A DNA stretch of 64,000 bases from Canibacter oris (GCF_014197205.1 NZ_JACIFD010000007.1:1-64000), one strand, 5' to 3'. Positions 29,091 through 37,199 are shown, numbered from the stretch's first letter. Notes: generated by a model from the sequence alone, not told the origin. Translations and numbers: made by a program.

Positions 29091-29446
29091 TGGAATGGGC
29101 CGACTGATACGCCGGGTTCTGTGCGATTTGCATCGTGACGGCCATCTATCTCGGCGCGCAGTTACCTGCGTGCTCTAGCAACCTACCCGCAGACTCAGCG
29201 GGGCGCGTCGTTGTCTGCTGCATGGTCTTGCTCCGAACGAGGTTTACCTAGCCGCTTATGTCACCATAAACGCTGGTGGTCTCTTACACCACCCTTTCAC
29301 CCTTACCAGTTGCCTGGCGGTTTACTTTCTGTTGCACTTGCTCGCGGGTTACCCCGGGTGGGCGTTACCCACCGTTCTCCCCTGTGGAGCCCGGACGTTC
29401 CTCGGCGCGGTTTTCCGCGACGCGACCGTCTTGTCGACCCATTCCA
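29091..29446 (-). ncRNA. rnpB: RNase P RNA (class A)
   Basis: The catalytic RNA that matures tRNA 5' ends. On the minus strand the sequence reads through the conserved P4 5' half (GAGGAACGTCCGGGCTCC, near 29380-29400), an internal GGTAAGGGTGAAAGGGTG region, and the P4 3' half with ACAGAACCCGGCGTAT near 29105-29120. The two ends pair over 14 bp (P1, one G-U pair), which fixes the ends at about 29446 and 29091. A TAGACT -10-like hexamer (29452-29457) lies 5 nt upstream of the predicted 5' end. It sits between the coiled-coil protein gene and the SPOR gene, on the same strand. Confidence 0.95.
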
Positions 29447-29556
29447 AATCAAGTCTAGCTAAAAACTGCTGCGTTGCGCTGCGGCACGCTCGCTGGGCTA
29501 CTTACGGGACGCTATGCTGCCGCGCTGCGGGTGCACGCATGGAGCTGTGATAGAGG

Positions 29557-30288
29557 CTAGCTTGCCTCGGCACGCACCAGAATCGCGCCGGTCAGCGAGC
29601 AGTAATACAGCTCATCGCTGTCGAGCGACTTCACAACCGCAATCTCCCCCGGTGTCAGGTGCATGCCGCTGGCCCCAGACACGTTATTGGTGAGCTCCGC
29701 TGCCCCGATACCACCGCGGCTGCGCACCGCGTCATACTCCGCGAGTAGCTCACCAATGATTGGTGCCGCCAGGAGCTTGCGTTCTTTAGTTAGCTGTGCC
29801 AAGTCCTGCTCGGTCTGCTGCAGACGGGCAGCGATTTCGGCCAGCAGCTCCTGCTCTTTCGCAGTAATTTCTTGCAGCTCTGCCGCCGCTGCCTGCAGTT
29901 TTTTCTCCGCTTCCTCAATAGTTTCCATTACTACAAGCTGTTGGGTTTCTAGCTTGTCGCGGCGCATGGCCAGCTGTTGCAGCTCGCTGGTTACCTGTTG
30001 GGCCAGTTTCGAGTCGGTTGCCTGCGCTAGCAGATTTTCATCGTGCTTAGTGCGCTTGGCAACGGTGTCTAAATCATCGGTCAGACGCGACATTTCGCGC
30101 TGCTGTGCTTCAAGCTCACGCTGCGCCAGCAGCTGTGCTTGGCGCAGTGGTTGGGCGGTGCGCCTGAGGGCCGCGACCTCGGGTTGCGGTTGTTGCAGCT
30201 CGTGCGCGACCCGCTGCAGGTGGGCGATGCGGTGATCCACCGCCGCCAACGGCAGAAGTAACTGTTGCTGTGCTGCGCTTGCCCTCAT
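29557..30288 (-). CDS. Coiled-coil protein of the C4-zinc-ribbon (CT398-like) family with decayed zinc ribbon
   Basis: A 243-residue protein normally encoded after nif3 in actinobacteria. Residues 1 to about 170 are an almost continuous coiled coil rich in Gln/Leu/Glu. The C-terminal domain starts at PIIGELLAEYDAVRSR and has the family order, but the four zinc cysteines (two CxxC pairs) are not there: only one Cys remains, in YYCSLTGAILV. The ATG at 30286-30288 overlaps the nif3 stop codon (ATGA), which decides the start over an open extension to 30324. Function of the family is unknown. Confidence 0.82.
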   Translation of the reverse strand: MRASAAQQQLLLPLAAVDHRIAHLQRVAHELQQPQPEVAALRRTAQPLRQAQLLAQRELEAQQREMSRLTDDLDTVAKRTKHDENLLAQATDSKLAQQVTSELQQLAMRRDKLETQQLVVMETIEEAEKKLQAAAAELQEITAKEQELLAEIAARLQQTEQDLAQLTKERKLLAAPIIGELLAEYDAVRSRGGIGAAELTNNVSGASGMHLTPGEIAVVKSLDSDELYYCSLTGAILVRAEAS

Positions 30289-31109
30289 TTTGACGCTCCT
30301 TGTTTGTGCGCGGAAAAAATCCACGGATCACTTTTAATATCGCAGACTACAAATTCTACCCCCGGCAGCGCCGCACTGAGTTGTTGCGCCGCAACTTCCA
30401 GCCACAGTGACTCTGCGGCCCAGTGTGCGACATCCACGAGGGCGATGTCCGGATTGTTTTCACGAAACTCCTGCGCTGGATGGTGCCGCAAATCGCTCGT
30501 TAAATACACATCAGACTGCAGCACCAGCTCGTTCGAGAGCAGACTGTCACCAGCTCCCCCGCACAGCGCGATGTGCTCTACTTTTTGCTGTGGATCACCC
30601 GCTACCCGCAACCCGCTCACCGTGTCTGGAAAAATTGCGGCGGCGCGATCCACAAATTCTTGTAATGATAGTGGATCAGCCAGTCTGCCCCGCCGTCCGA
30701 TGCCGTGGCTGCTGTCATGCTCCGCTGGAACGAGCGGCTGCAGCTCCTGCAAGCCGAGTCTAGTAGCGATGATGTCACTGACCCCGTCAGGCACAATATC
30801 GGCGTTGGTGTGGGCGCTGTAAAGGGCCATCCCAGAGCGAATCAGTTCGGTGATTACGCGACCTTTGTAATCGGTTGCGGCAACACTGTGCACAGCCTGC
30901 AACAGCAGCGGATGGTGTGTCAACAACATTTGTGCGCCGAGTTGTTGCGCTGCGGCGCAGTTTGCCAGGCTGGCATCGAGTGCGAGGGCGACTTTACGCA
31001 CCGGGGCGTGTGGCTCGCCGACGCTGAGCCCGACCCGATCCCACTGCTCGGCAGTGTGCTCCGGCCACAGGCTGCGGCAGCTGTTAATTACGTCTTGCAC
31101 CGTGGTCAT
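30285..31109 (-). CDS. Nif3-like dinuclear metal centre protein
   Basis: A 274-residue member of the Nif3/YbgI family, often annotated GTP cyclohydrolase I type 2 homolog. Metal-ligand segments are visible: LLTHHPLLLQ, SAHTNADIVPDG, and the C-terminal ALVDVAHWAAESLWLE with His and Glu. The family forms toroidal hexamers with two metal ions per subunit; the cellular substrate is not settled. It starts at ATG 31107-31109 and is coupled by an ATGA overlap to the coiled-coil gene, then rnpB downstream. Confidence 0.9.
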   Translation of the reverse strand: MTTVQDVINSCRSLWPEHTAEQWDRVGLSVGEPHAPVRKVALALDASLANCAAAQQLGAQMLLTHHPLLLQAVHSVAATDYKGRVITELIRSGMALYSAHTNADIVPDGVSDIIATRLGLQELQPLVPAEHDSSHGIGRRGRLADPLSLQEFVDRAAAIFPDTVSGLRVAGDPQQKVEHIALCGGAGDSLLSNELVLQSDVYLTSDLRHHPAQEFRENNPDIALVDVAHWAAESLWLEVAAQQLSAALPGVEFVVCDIKSDPWIFSAHKQGASK

Positions 31110-31233
31110 GTTTATGAGCCTAGCCTATTATCGGCTTTTCTCAGTGGAAATTTCGGTAATCCGTGGAATACTTATAAGTGACATCTCGGCGGGCAGGCCG
31201 TCTCCACTCACTGAAGCGAGGAAAACTCACAAA

Positions 31234-32658
31234 ATGAGCAATACACAAGACCACCTGACAACCTGGAATCAGAAAGTAGCGCTGGCTGAAGAGCTGGTGC
31301 CGGTGATTGGCCGGCTGCACCGCGACAACGACGTAGTGTTGTCAGTACACGGTCGCACCCTGGTTGGTAAGAGCCCGATCGATATCATCCGCGCACACAA
31401 GCACTCTCGGCACATTGACGAGCAGGAGCTGTCACTCGCGGCAACCAGCGAAATTATCAACACCCTCGCCAAGCTACAGCCTGCTGCAGCAGCTATTGAC
31501 GTGGCCCAGCTGCAAAACAAGTTTGCCGCTGCCGGCGGCGAGCTGGAGGCGTTCCTGCAGGGCGAGCTGGCGGGGCTGTCAGCTGCCGCGCCTGCCGGCA
31601 CCGATGTGGTGCTGTACGGCTTCGGCCGTATCGGCCGGCTGTTGGCCCGTATTCTGATTGACCACACCGGCAGCGGTAACGGTCTGAACCTGCGCGCTAT
31701 TGTGGTGCGTCAGGGTGCCGCAAACGATCTTGAGAAGCGCGCAAATCTGCTGCGTCGTGACTCTGTGCACGGTCCGTTCAACGGCAGCATCGAGCTTGAC
31801 CGCGACAATAACGTAATTATCGCAAACGGCGTGCGAATTCAGGTTATCTACTCTAATGATCCTGCGACTGTCGATTACACCGCTTACGGCATTGACAACG
31901 CGATTGTGGTTGACAATACCGGTCGCTGGCGCGACGAGGCAGGGCTGTCACAGCACCTGCAGTCAAAGGGTGTAGCGCGTGTGCTACTGACCGCTCCGGG
32001 TAAGGGCGCGCTGAAGAATGTGGTTTACGGCATCAACCACGCCACCATCACCGCTGACGACAAGATTGTGTCTGCTGCTTCTTGCACAACCAATGCGATT
32101 ACTCCGGTGCTGAAGGTGCTGAATGACGAATTTGGGGTTGCTCACGGCCACGTTGAAACCGTGCACAGTTACACCAATGACCAGAACCTCATCGACAACT
32201 TCCACAAGGGCGATCGTCGCGGCCGCGGCGCAGCGCTGAACATGGTTATCACCGAGACCGGCGCAGCTAGCGCGGTTGCGAAGGCGCTGCCAGAGTTCGC
32301 CGGGAAGCTCACCGGCAACGCGATTCGCGTTCCGACCCCGAATGTTTCGCTCGCGATTCTTAACCTGCAACTGGAGAAAGAAACCACTGTCGAGGAGCTC
32401 AACGACTTGCTGCGCAACGTCTCACTGACCGGTGAGCTGCAGGCGCAGATTGACTACGTAGAGTCTCCGGAGATTGTATCTAGTGACTTCGTGGGTGCCA
32501 GCCGTGCGGGCGTGGTTGACGGTCTTGCGACTAAGGCAACTGGCAAAACCGCAGTGGTTTACGTTTGGTACGACAACGAGTACGGCTACAGCCGCCAGGT
32601 TGTGCGCGTCATCGCCGAGATGGCGGGCATTAAGCCTGAGCGTTTGCCAGCTAAATAA
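31234..32658 (+). CDS. gap: Glyceraldehyde-3-phosphate dehydrogenase, long (GapB-like) type
   Basis: GAPDH of the long actinobacterial type (474 residues versus about 335). Residues 1 to about 125 form an extra N-terminal helical domain (TWNQKVALAEELVPVIGRLHRDNDVVLSVHGR). The NAD site is VLYGFGRIGRLL, the catalytic Cys284 lies in SAASCTTNAITP, and the C-terminus has VWYDNEYGYSRQV. Such long GAPDHs are sometimes assigned to gluconeogenesis; the direction here cannot be read. The ATG at 31234 has GAGGAAA upstream; an open extension to 31054 overlaps the start of nif3 and is rejected. The gene is divergent from nif3. Confidence 0.93.
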   Translation: MSNTQDHLTTWNQKVALAEELVPVIGRLHRDNDVVLSVHGRTLVGKSPIDIIRAHKHSRHIDEQELSLAATSEIINTLAKLQPAAAAIDVAQLQNKFAAAGGELEAFLQGELAGLSAAAPAGTDVVLYGFGRIGRLLARILIDHTGSGNGLNLRAIVVRQGAANDLEKRANLLRRDSVHGPFNGSIELDRDNNVIIANGVRIQVIYSNDPATVDYTAYGIDNAIVVDNTGRWRDEAGLSQHLQSKGVARVLLTAPGKGALKNVVYGINHATITADDKIVSAASCTTNAITPVLKVLNDEFGVAHGHVETVHSYTNDQNLIDNFHKGDRRGRGAALNMVITETGAASAVAKALPEFAGKLTGNAIRVPTPNVSLAILNLQLEKETTVEELNDLLRNVSLTGELQAQIDYVESPEIVSSDFVGASRAGVVDGLATKATGKTAVVYVWYDNEYGYSRQVVRVIAEMAGIKPERLPAK

Positions 32659-32672
32659 TTGATGCTAATGGG

Positions 32673-32705
32673 CGGCTGAGATGTGGAGCTTCCATGTCTC
32701 AGCCG
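32673..32705 (+). terminator. Hairpin between gap and usp
   Basis: A 15-bp stem including two wobble pairs (32673-32687 with 32691-32705) and a 3-nt loop. It is not followed by a T-run, so it may reduce rather than stop readthrough into the usp gene, whose ribosome site starts about 10 nt later. Confidence 0.55.
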
Positions 32706-32725
32706 TCTGCTTATAGGAGGATAAA

Positions 32726-33577
32726 ATGTCTCAAAAGATTGTAGTTGGTGTTGACGGCACCGCTGAGGGTCGTGCCGCGCTGCGCTGGGCTTTGGCTTGG
32801 GCGCAGAATAACAAGGCTGAGGTGCAGCTGGTTAATGTGACGGACGACAGCATGCTGGTTGTGACACCAGATTTTAAGGCTGCCGCGCTGGAAGCTTCTG
32901 AGGCACTTTTGCGTGAAGAACTTGCTTACGCGAAAGAGCAGGACGCTGCCGCAACCATCACTGCGCTGGCGATTGTCGGACATCCGATCGATGAGCTAGA
33001 GAAGGTGTCACACACCGCTGCGCTGCTGGTGCTTGGTGGGCATCACGGGCACCGTTTCGCGGGGGCTGTTTTCGGTACCCGCGGTGTGAAAATTGCCGCG
33101 GTTTCGCAGTGCCCAGTGGTGATTGTGCCGCCAGAGTTTACGGTGGCGGATCCTGCTCGCGTGGTTGTTGGTGTTGACGGTTCGAAGGCTGCCCGTAACG
33201 CGGTTGCGACCGCAGCGCGGGTTGCTGCCGGCAGTGGTGCTATTTTGCACACGGTTTACGCGTGGATGCCACCTACCGCCCCGGGGTTGCAGCATCTGTG
33301 GAGCTCTGAGTTTGTGCAGCAGCAGGAGGACGAGGCAAAAGAGGCTCTGGCGGTTGGCACCGCAGGGCTGGCGGCCGACTACCCAGATTTGCAGATCACG
33401 CAAGAGATTGTGCAGCAGCCGCCGGTGCAGGCGCTGATCGAGAGCGCTAAAGATGCCCAGCTGTTGGTTGTAGGTAACCGCGGGCGTGGCAATATTGCGC
33501 GACTGCTGCTGGGTTCTGTTAGCCACGGGGTGCTGCAGGCTCTGCCGTGCCCGGTGATGGTGGTCCACCAAAAGTAG
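32726..33577 (+). CDS. Universal stress protein with two Usp domains
   Basis: A 283-residue tandem Usp protein. Domain 1 (1-137) starts IVVGVDGTAEGRAALRWA and ends VSQCPVVIVP; domain 2 (about 146-283) starts VVVGVDGSKAARNAVATAA and ends LPCPVMVVHQ. ATP-binding G-x2-G-x9-G-S is intact in domain 2 (GNRGRGNIARLLLGS) and similar in domain 1 (GGHHGHRFAGAVFGT). A strong AGGAGG-type site precedes the ATG. Usp proteins bind ATP and help survival in stress and low oxygen. It is separated from gap by a hairpin only, so cotranscription is possible. Confidence 0.92.
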   Translation: MSQKIVVGVDGTAEGRAALRWALAWAQNNKAEVQLVNVTDDSMLVVTPDFKAAALEASEALLREELAYAKEQDAAATITALAIVGHPIDELEKVSHTAALLVLGGHHGHRFAGAVFGTRGVKIAAVSQCPVVIVPPEFTVADPARVVVGVDGSKAARNAVATAARVAAGSGAILHTVYAWMPPTAPGLQHLWSSEFVQQQEDEAKEALAVGTAGLAADYPDLQITQEIVQQPPVQALIESAKDAQLLVVGNRGRGNIARLLLGSVSHGVLQALPCPVMVVHQK

Positions 33578-33698
33578 TCGCTTGAGCTTGTTACTTTGTG
33601 AGCTTTGCGGCTCGTGCGTCTTGGCTCGTTAGTATGGCGATAGCGCAGCAGTCGGTCAGTGTTTGCTGGCCGGCTGCTTGCTTTTGCTGGTGCTGCTG

Positions 33699-34103
33699 TT
33701 ATGCGCTGCGCGGTGCTTTATTGAGAGTGCGGATGGCCGCAGCAATTGCCCGCCACCCCACTAAAAAGATGCCGACAACACCCAGTGAGACGAGGAAGAA
33801 GGGCAGTGAAAATTCGGTGCCTTGCAGCAGCATACGCAGCAGCTGTCCGCCGCCAACAGTGATGAGCCACAGCAGTAGCCCTTTCACTAGGCTCTGCGGG
33901 GCGCGCCACATGGCTGTGATGATCCACCCCACGGCAGCCGCTAGTAGAAACGGTAGTGCGGTTTCAAAAACGCCTGTGATGCTGAGGGGCAGCCCGTGGC
34001 TGTTGCGGCCGGTGAACGCGAAAATAATTAGCAGTGCGAAATCGATTACGGCGGCAACCGCGACGGTTGAGGTTGCGGTTTTAGCGGTGTGTGGTTGCGG
34101 CAT
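33699..34103 (-). CDS. DUF3054 membrane protein
   Basis: A 134-residue protein recognised as DUF3054. It has four predicted transmembrane helices (about 12-32, 42-64, 70-92, 97-120) including ALLIIFAFTGRNSHG and the WRAPQSLVKGLLLW segment between helices. Function is unknown; actinobacterial genomes often hold one copy. The ATG at 34101-34103 has AAGGAG upstream; an open extension to 34211 overlaps the hisN end and is rejected. It follows hisN by 32 bp on the same strand. Confidence 0.85.
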   Translation of the reverse strand: MPQPHTAKTATSTVAVAAVIDFALLIIFAFTGRNSHGLPLSITGVFETALPFLLAAAVGWIITAMWRAPQSLVKGLLLWLITVGGGQLLRMLLQGTEFSLPFFLVSLGVVGIFLVGWRAIAAAIRTLNKAPRSA

Positions 34104-34135
34104 GTCTTGCTCCTTTAAGATCTGCTGTTTCACGG

Positions 34136-34957
34136 TTAGGCTACTCCCCTCACCGCTGCTAAGAATTGCTCGTGCAGTAGCCCGTTGCTCGCCATGCTGC
34201 TGCCAGACCAAGCGCTTGGGTTACCGTCTAGGTCACTGAACTTGCCGCCAGCTTCGTTAACGATTGGGATAATTGCAGCAACATCGTATGACTTGATGTC
34301 AAACTCCCCCACCAGATCAAGCAAACCTTCTGCCAGTGCCATATATGACCACGCGTCGCCGTACGCGCGGTCACGCCACACCTGCCGCCGCAGGCTTAGC
34401 AGGCTGTCAAGTTTGCCGGCCTCTTCCCACTGCTGGATGCTTTGGAAGCTGAGCGACGCGTCGGCAAGCTCGCTGACGGCGGAGACGTGGATCCGCTGTG
34501 GTTGAGTGATGCCGACCTGTTTGTAAGCGCCGTGCCCCGCTAATGCCCACCAGGTGGTGTCAAGCGCAGGCATTGCACACACCCCAAGCTGTGCTTCCCC
34601 GTCGATTTCAAGCGCGATAAGGGTAGCCCAGTTCGGCACACCACGCAAGAAGTTGGCGGTGCCGTCGATTGGATCGAGGATCCACCGCCGCACCCCGGCT
34701 GTCGTGGCTGCGGCATCTCCCCCTGTTTCTTCGCCGAAGAAGACATCTGCGGGGCGATGCTTTTCGATGTGTGCGCGGATCGCCGCCTCAACGGCTTTGT
34801 CAGCATCGGTGACGTAGGTGCGGTCAGGTTTGGTTGTGACCTTGAGGTCTGCTGCTTTAAAGCGCGGCAGTGAAATCTTATTGGCGATGGTTGCAAGTTC
34901 GAGCGCGAAGTCGAGATCTGCGGGGGTCGCGGAGAGGGTTTTTGCGGTGGAAGACAT
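34136..34957 (-). CDS. hisN: Histidinol-phosphatase of the inositol monophosphatase family
   Basis: A 273-residue inositol-monophosphatase fold enzyme. Metal-binding motifs are FFGEETGG (Glu), WILDPIDGTANFLRG (Asp, Ile, Asp) and YDVAAIIPIVNEAGG (Asp). In actinobacteria this length and the sequence GVPNWATLIAL mark the HisN type, which removes phosphate from L-histidinol phosphate in histidine synthesis. An inositol or sulfate-assimilation role cannot be excluded. It starts at ATG 34955-34957 and precedes the DUF3054 gene. Confidence 0.85.
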   Translation of the reverse strand: MSSTAKTLSATPADLDFALELATIANKISLPRFKAADLKVTTKPDRTYVTDADKAVEAAIRAHIEKHRPADVFFGEETGGDAAATTAGVRRWILDPIDGTANFLRGVPNWATLIALEIDGEAQLGVCAMPALDTTWWALAGHGAYKQVGITQPQRIHVSAVSELADASLSFQSIQQWEEAGKLDSLLSLRRQVWRDRAYGDAWSYMALAEGLLDLVGEFDIKSYDVAAIIPIVNEAGGKFSDLDGNPSAWSGSSMASNGLLHEQFLAAVRGVA

Positions 34958-35065
34958 ATTTTAAGTATATGCTTGTCGCGAAGGTGTGGTGTGGATGTTT
35001 AGCAGCCTGCGGAAAGTTCGATTTGGTGACTCAAAAGGCGTGACACACAGTGTTTTTCGCGGAAT

Positions 35066-35094
35066 TTGACATTGCAGCAAAACTTCTTTAGTAT
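35066..35094 (+). promoter_or_regulatory. Promoter of tRNA-Lys
   Basis: TTGACA (35066-35071), a 17-nt spacer and TAGTAT (35089-35094) make a near-consensus SigA promoter; transcription would start near 35101, 18 nt before the tRNA. Confidence 0.8.
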
Positions 35095-35118
35095 TTAATC
35101 TGTTGTTAAAAACAACAT

Positions 35119-35191
35119 GCGCCTCTAGCTCAATTGGCAGAGCAACAGACTCTTAATCTGTGGGTTCGGGGTTCGATCCCCCGGGGGCGTA
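35119..35191 (+). tRNA. tRNA-Lys (anticodon CTT)
   Basis: A full 73-nt cloverleaf: 7-bp acceptor (35119-35125 with 35184-35190, one G-U), D arm GCTC/GAGC, anticodon stem ACAGA/TCTGT with loop CTCTTAA giving anticodon CTT, T arm CGGGG/CCCCG with TTCGATC, and discriminator A. CCA is not encoded. It has its own promoter and terminator. A diverged inverted piece of the same tRNA lies at 35470-35500. Confidence 0.97.
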
Positions 35192-35205
35192 CAAATTGAA
35201 TAGCT

Positions 35206-35241
35206 AAAACCCTTGAATTTCTGCGGAAGTTCAAGGGTTTT
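35206..35241 (+). terminator. tRNA-Lys terminator
   Basis: A perfect 12-bp stem (35206-35217 with 35230-35241) around a 12-nt loop, ending in TTTT. It is nearly identical (35 of 36 nt) to the tRNA-Met terminator at 57949-57985 on the opposite strand. Confidence 0.88.
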
Positions 35242-35469
35242 GTGTTGATTGCTTGGTGCTGTGCCGAGCCCTGCTTGCTACCTGTCTCCGCACGCTGAGT
35301 TTTGTAGCGGAGGTTTTACGTTTGTACCATGCCGATTTGAGCGCGCGGTAGTGCTGGTGATGCTGTCAAGTTGTATCCACTCGGCTAAATTGCCGTGTAT
35401 TAGAGCTCTAAACCCGCGACCTTCTCTTTACGAGGTCGCGGTATGGAAGAGCAGAAACTGCGAACATGC
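35242..35469. other. Non-coding region between tRNA-Lys and CRISPR array
   Basis: No gene with a ribosome site or family resemblance is seen. The stretch holds a 9-bp hairpin (35414-35422 with 35433-35441) that is not followed by a T-run. No clear promoter directed into the array was found. Confidence 0.5.
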
Positions 35470-35500
35470 TTGAACTCCGAACCTACAGATTAAGAGTCTA
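35470..35500 (-). pseudogene. Inverted tRNA-Lys fragment abutting the CRISPR array
   Basis: Read on the minus strand these 31 nt match the T-loop, variable region and anticodon arm of the tRNA-Lys at 35119-35191 at 27 of 31 positions, with 15 identical nt across the anticodon loop. Acceptor and D arms are missing. It ends exactly where the degenerate first repeat begins. It is a tRNA remnant rather than a functional tRNA. Confidence 0.75.
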
Positions 35501-37199
35501 TCGGGATAGAGACTCAGGAACTTTAGATAAGCTTTAACCAGCCTTCCAGCCCGTCACGCAGCAGCTGAGATTGAGACTCAGAAACTTTAGATAAGCTTTA
35601 ATCCTTTGATTATGCGCCTTCTCTAACGCTGAGATTGAGACTCAGAAACTTTAGATAAGCTTTTAGAACGCACCAATCGCAAACTCTGGCGGCTGAGATT
35701 GAGACTCAGAAACTTTAGATAAGCTTTAAAGCATTAACGGCAGCGGTTTTCAGCGGCTGAGATTGAGACTCAGAAACTTTAGATAAGCTTTCTGGTCATT
35801 GCTTTACCCCCGGCACAATGCTGAGATTGAGACTCAGAAACTTTAGATAAGCTTTAGGCTTCTCCGACTGCAAAGACCGCAACGCTGAGATTGAGACTCA
35901 GAAACTTTAGATAAGCTTTAAAAAACAAGCGAAAAAGCAACAACAGAGCTGAGATTGAGACTCAGAAACTTTAGATAAGCTTTGCCTTTAGTAGGTTCAC
36001 CCACGCACTGTGCTGAGATTGAGACTCAGAAACTTTAGATAAGCTTTACCAGCGGCAGCTTCGCAGCTGCCTCCTGCTGAGATTGAGACTCAGAAACTTT
36101 AGATAAGCTTTTGGAATACCCCGGCACCGTTTACATGTAGCTGAGATTGAGACTCAGAAACTTTAGATAAGCTTTCTAGTGCTGTTGCTCCAGTCTTGTG
36201 AGCGCTGAGATTGAGACTCAGAAACTTTAGATAAGCTTTACCGGTCTGCGCGGTGAAGTAGGCGATAGCTGAGATTGAGACTCAGAAACTTTAGATAAGC
36301 TTTAGCTTGCTTTAAACACGGCGATGCGGGCGCTGAGATTGAGACTCAGAAACTTTAGATAAGCTTTGCAGCCCTGGGACACACAGACTCATGTCGCTGA
36401 GATTGAGACTCAGAAACTTTAGATAAGCTTTCAGTCAATGACTGCTTGTACCGCTACCGGCTGAGATTGAGACTCAGAAACTTTAGATAAGCTTTGCGCC
36501 GGCTATGCAACCGCAATTCGTGCGCTGAGATTGAGACTCAGAAACTTTAGATAAGCTTTTACCGGCGCTCAGGTCCAGGAGTGGTTGGCTGAGATTGAGA
36601 CTCAGAAACTTTAGATAAGCTTTACGGTCTTCTGTACCCCGGTCCAGGCGGGCTGAGATTGAGACTCAGAAACTTTAGATAAGCTTTGCGCATTAATCGT
36701 TAACTGATCAATCGCGCTGAGATTGAGACTCAGAAACTTTAGATAAGCTTTGGCACAAGAGTAGACAAACTACTGATCCGCTGAGATTGAGACTCAGAAA
36801 CTTTAGATAAGCTTTTGCATCGCCATCTCGTTAATCTGCCACTGCTGAGATTGAGACTCAGAAACTTTAGATAAGCTTTATCTACGGTCAGATATTTGCC
36901 TTGACGAGCTGAGATTGAGACTCAGAAACTTTAGATAAGCTTTTGTACTGTAACGGGGTTGCGAGCGTGTGGCTGAGATTGAGACTCAGAAACTTTAGAT
37001 AAGCTTTACTGTTTGTCGCAAACCATTACGATGTAGCTGAGATTGAGACTCAGAAACTTTAGATAAGCTTTGTTCAGAATCGGAATAGTTGGCGGACCCG
37101 CTGAGATTGAGACTCAGAAACTTTAGATAAGCTTTAATCGGCACCTAGCTTCTCACGGCGCTCGCTGAGATTGAGACTCAGAAACTTTAGATAAGCTTT
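35500..37199 (+). CRISPR. Type II-C CRISPR array, 27 repeats and 26 spacers
   Basis: Repeat starts occur every 64 nt without exception from 35500 to 37164. The repeat is 36 nt, begins GCTGAGATTGAGACTCAG and ends GATAAGCTTT; every spacer is 28 nt. The first copy (35500-35535) differs at about six positions, all but one in its first half; the other 26 look identical. The plus strand is taken as crRNA sense, because the 5' end of the repeat pairs with the anti-repeat of the minus-strand tracrRNA. The array is therefore transcribed toward cas2, opposite to the cas genes, as described for other II-C loci. Spacer 16 matches lpdA in this window. Confidence 0.98.
36496..36523 (+). other. CRISPR spacer 16, self-targeting (lpdA)
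   Basis: All 28 nt are identical to 18078-18105 in lpdA. It is the sixteenth spacer counted from the degenerate repeat, with ten further spacers between it and the cas side. Confidence 0.95.

Noticed and set aside
35249-35473. A 74-codon open frame before the CRISPR array
   Set aside because: No ribosome site or family resemblance, and it runs into the tRNA remnant.
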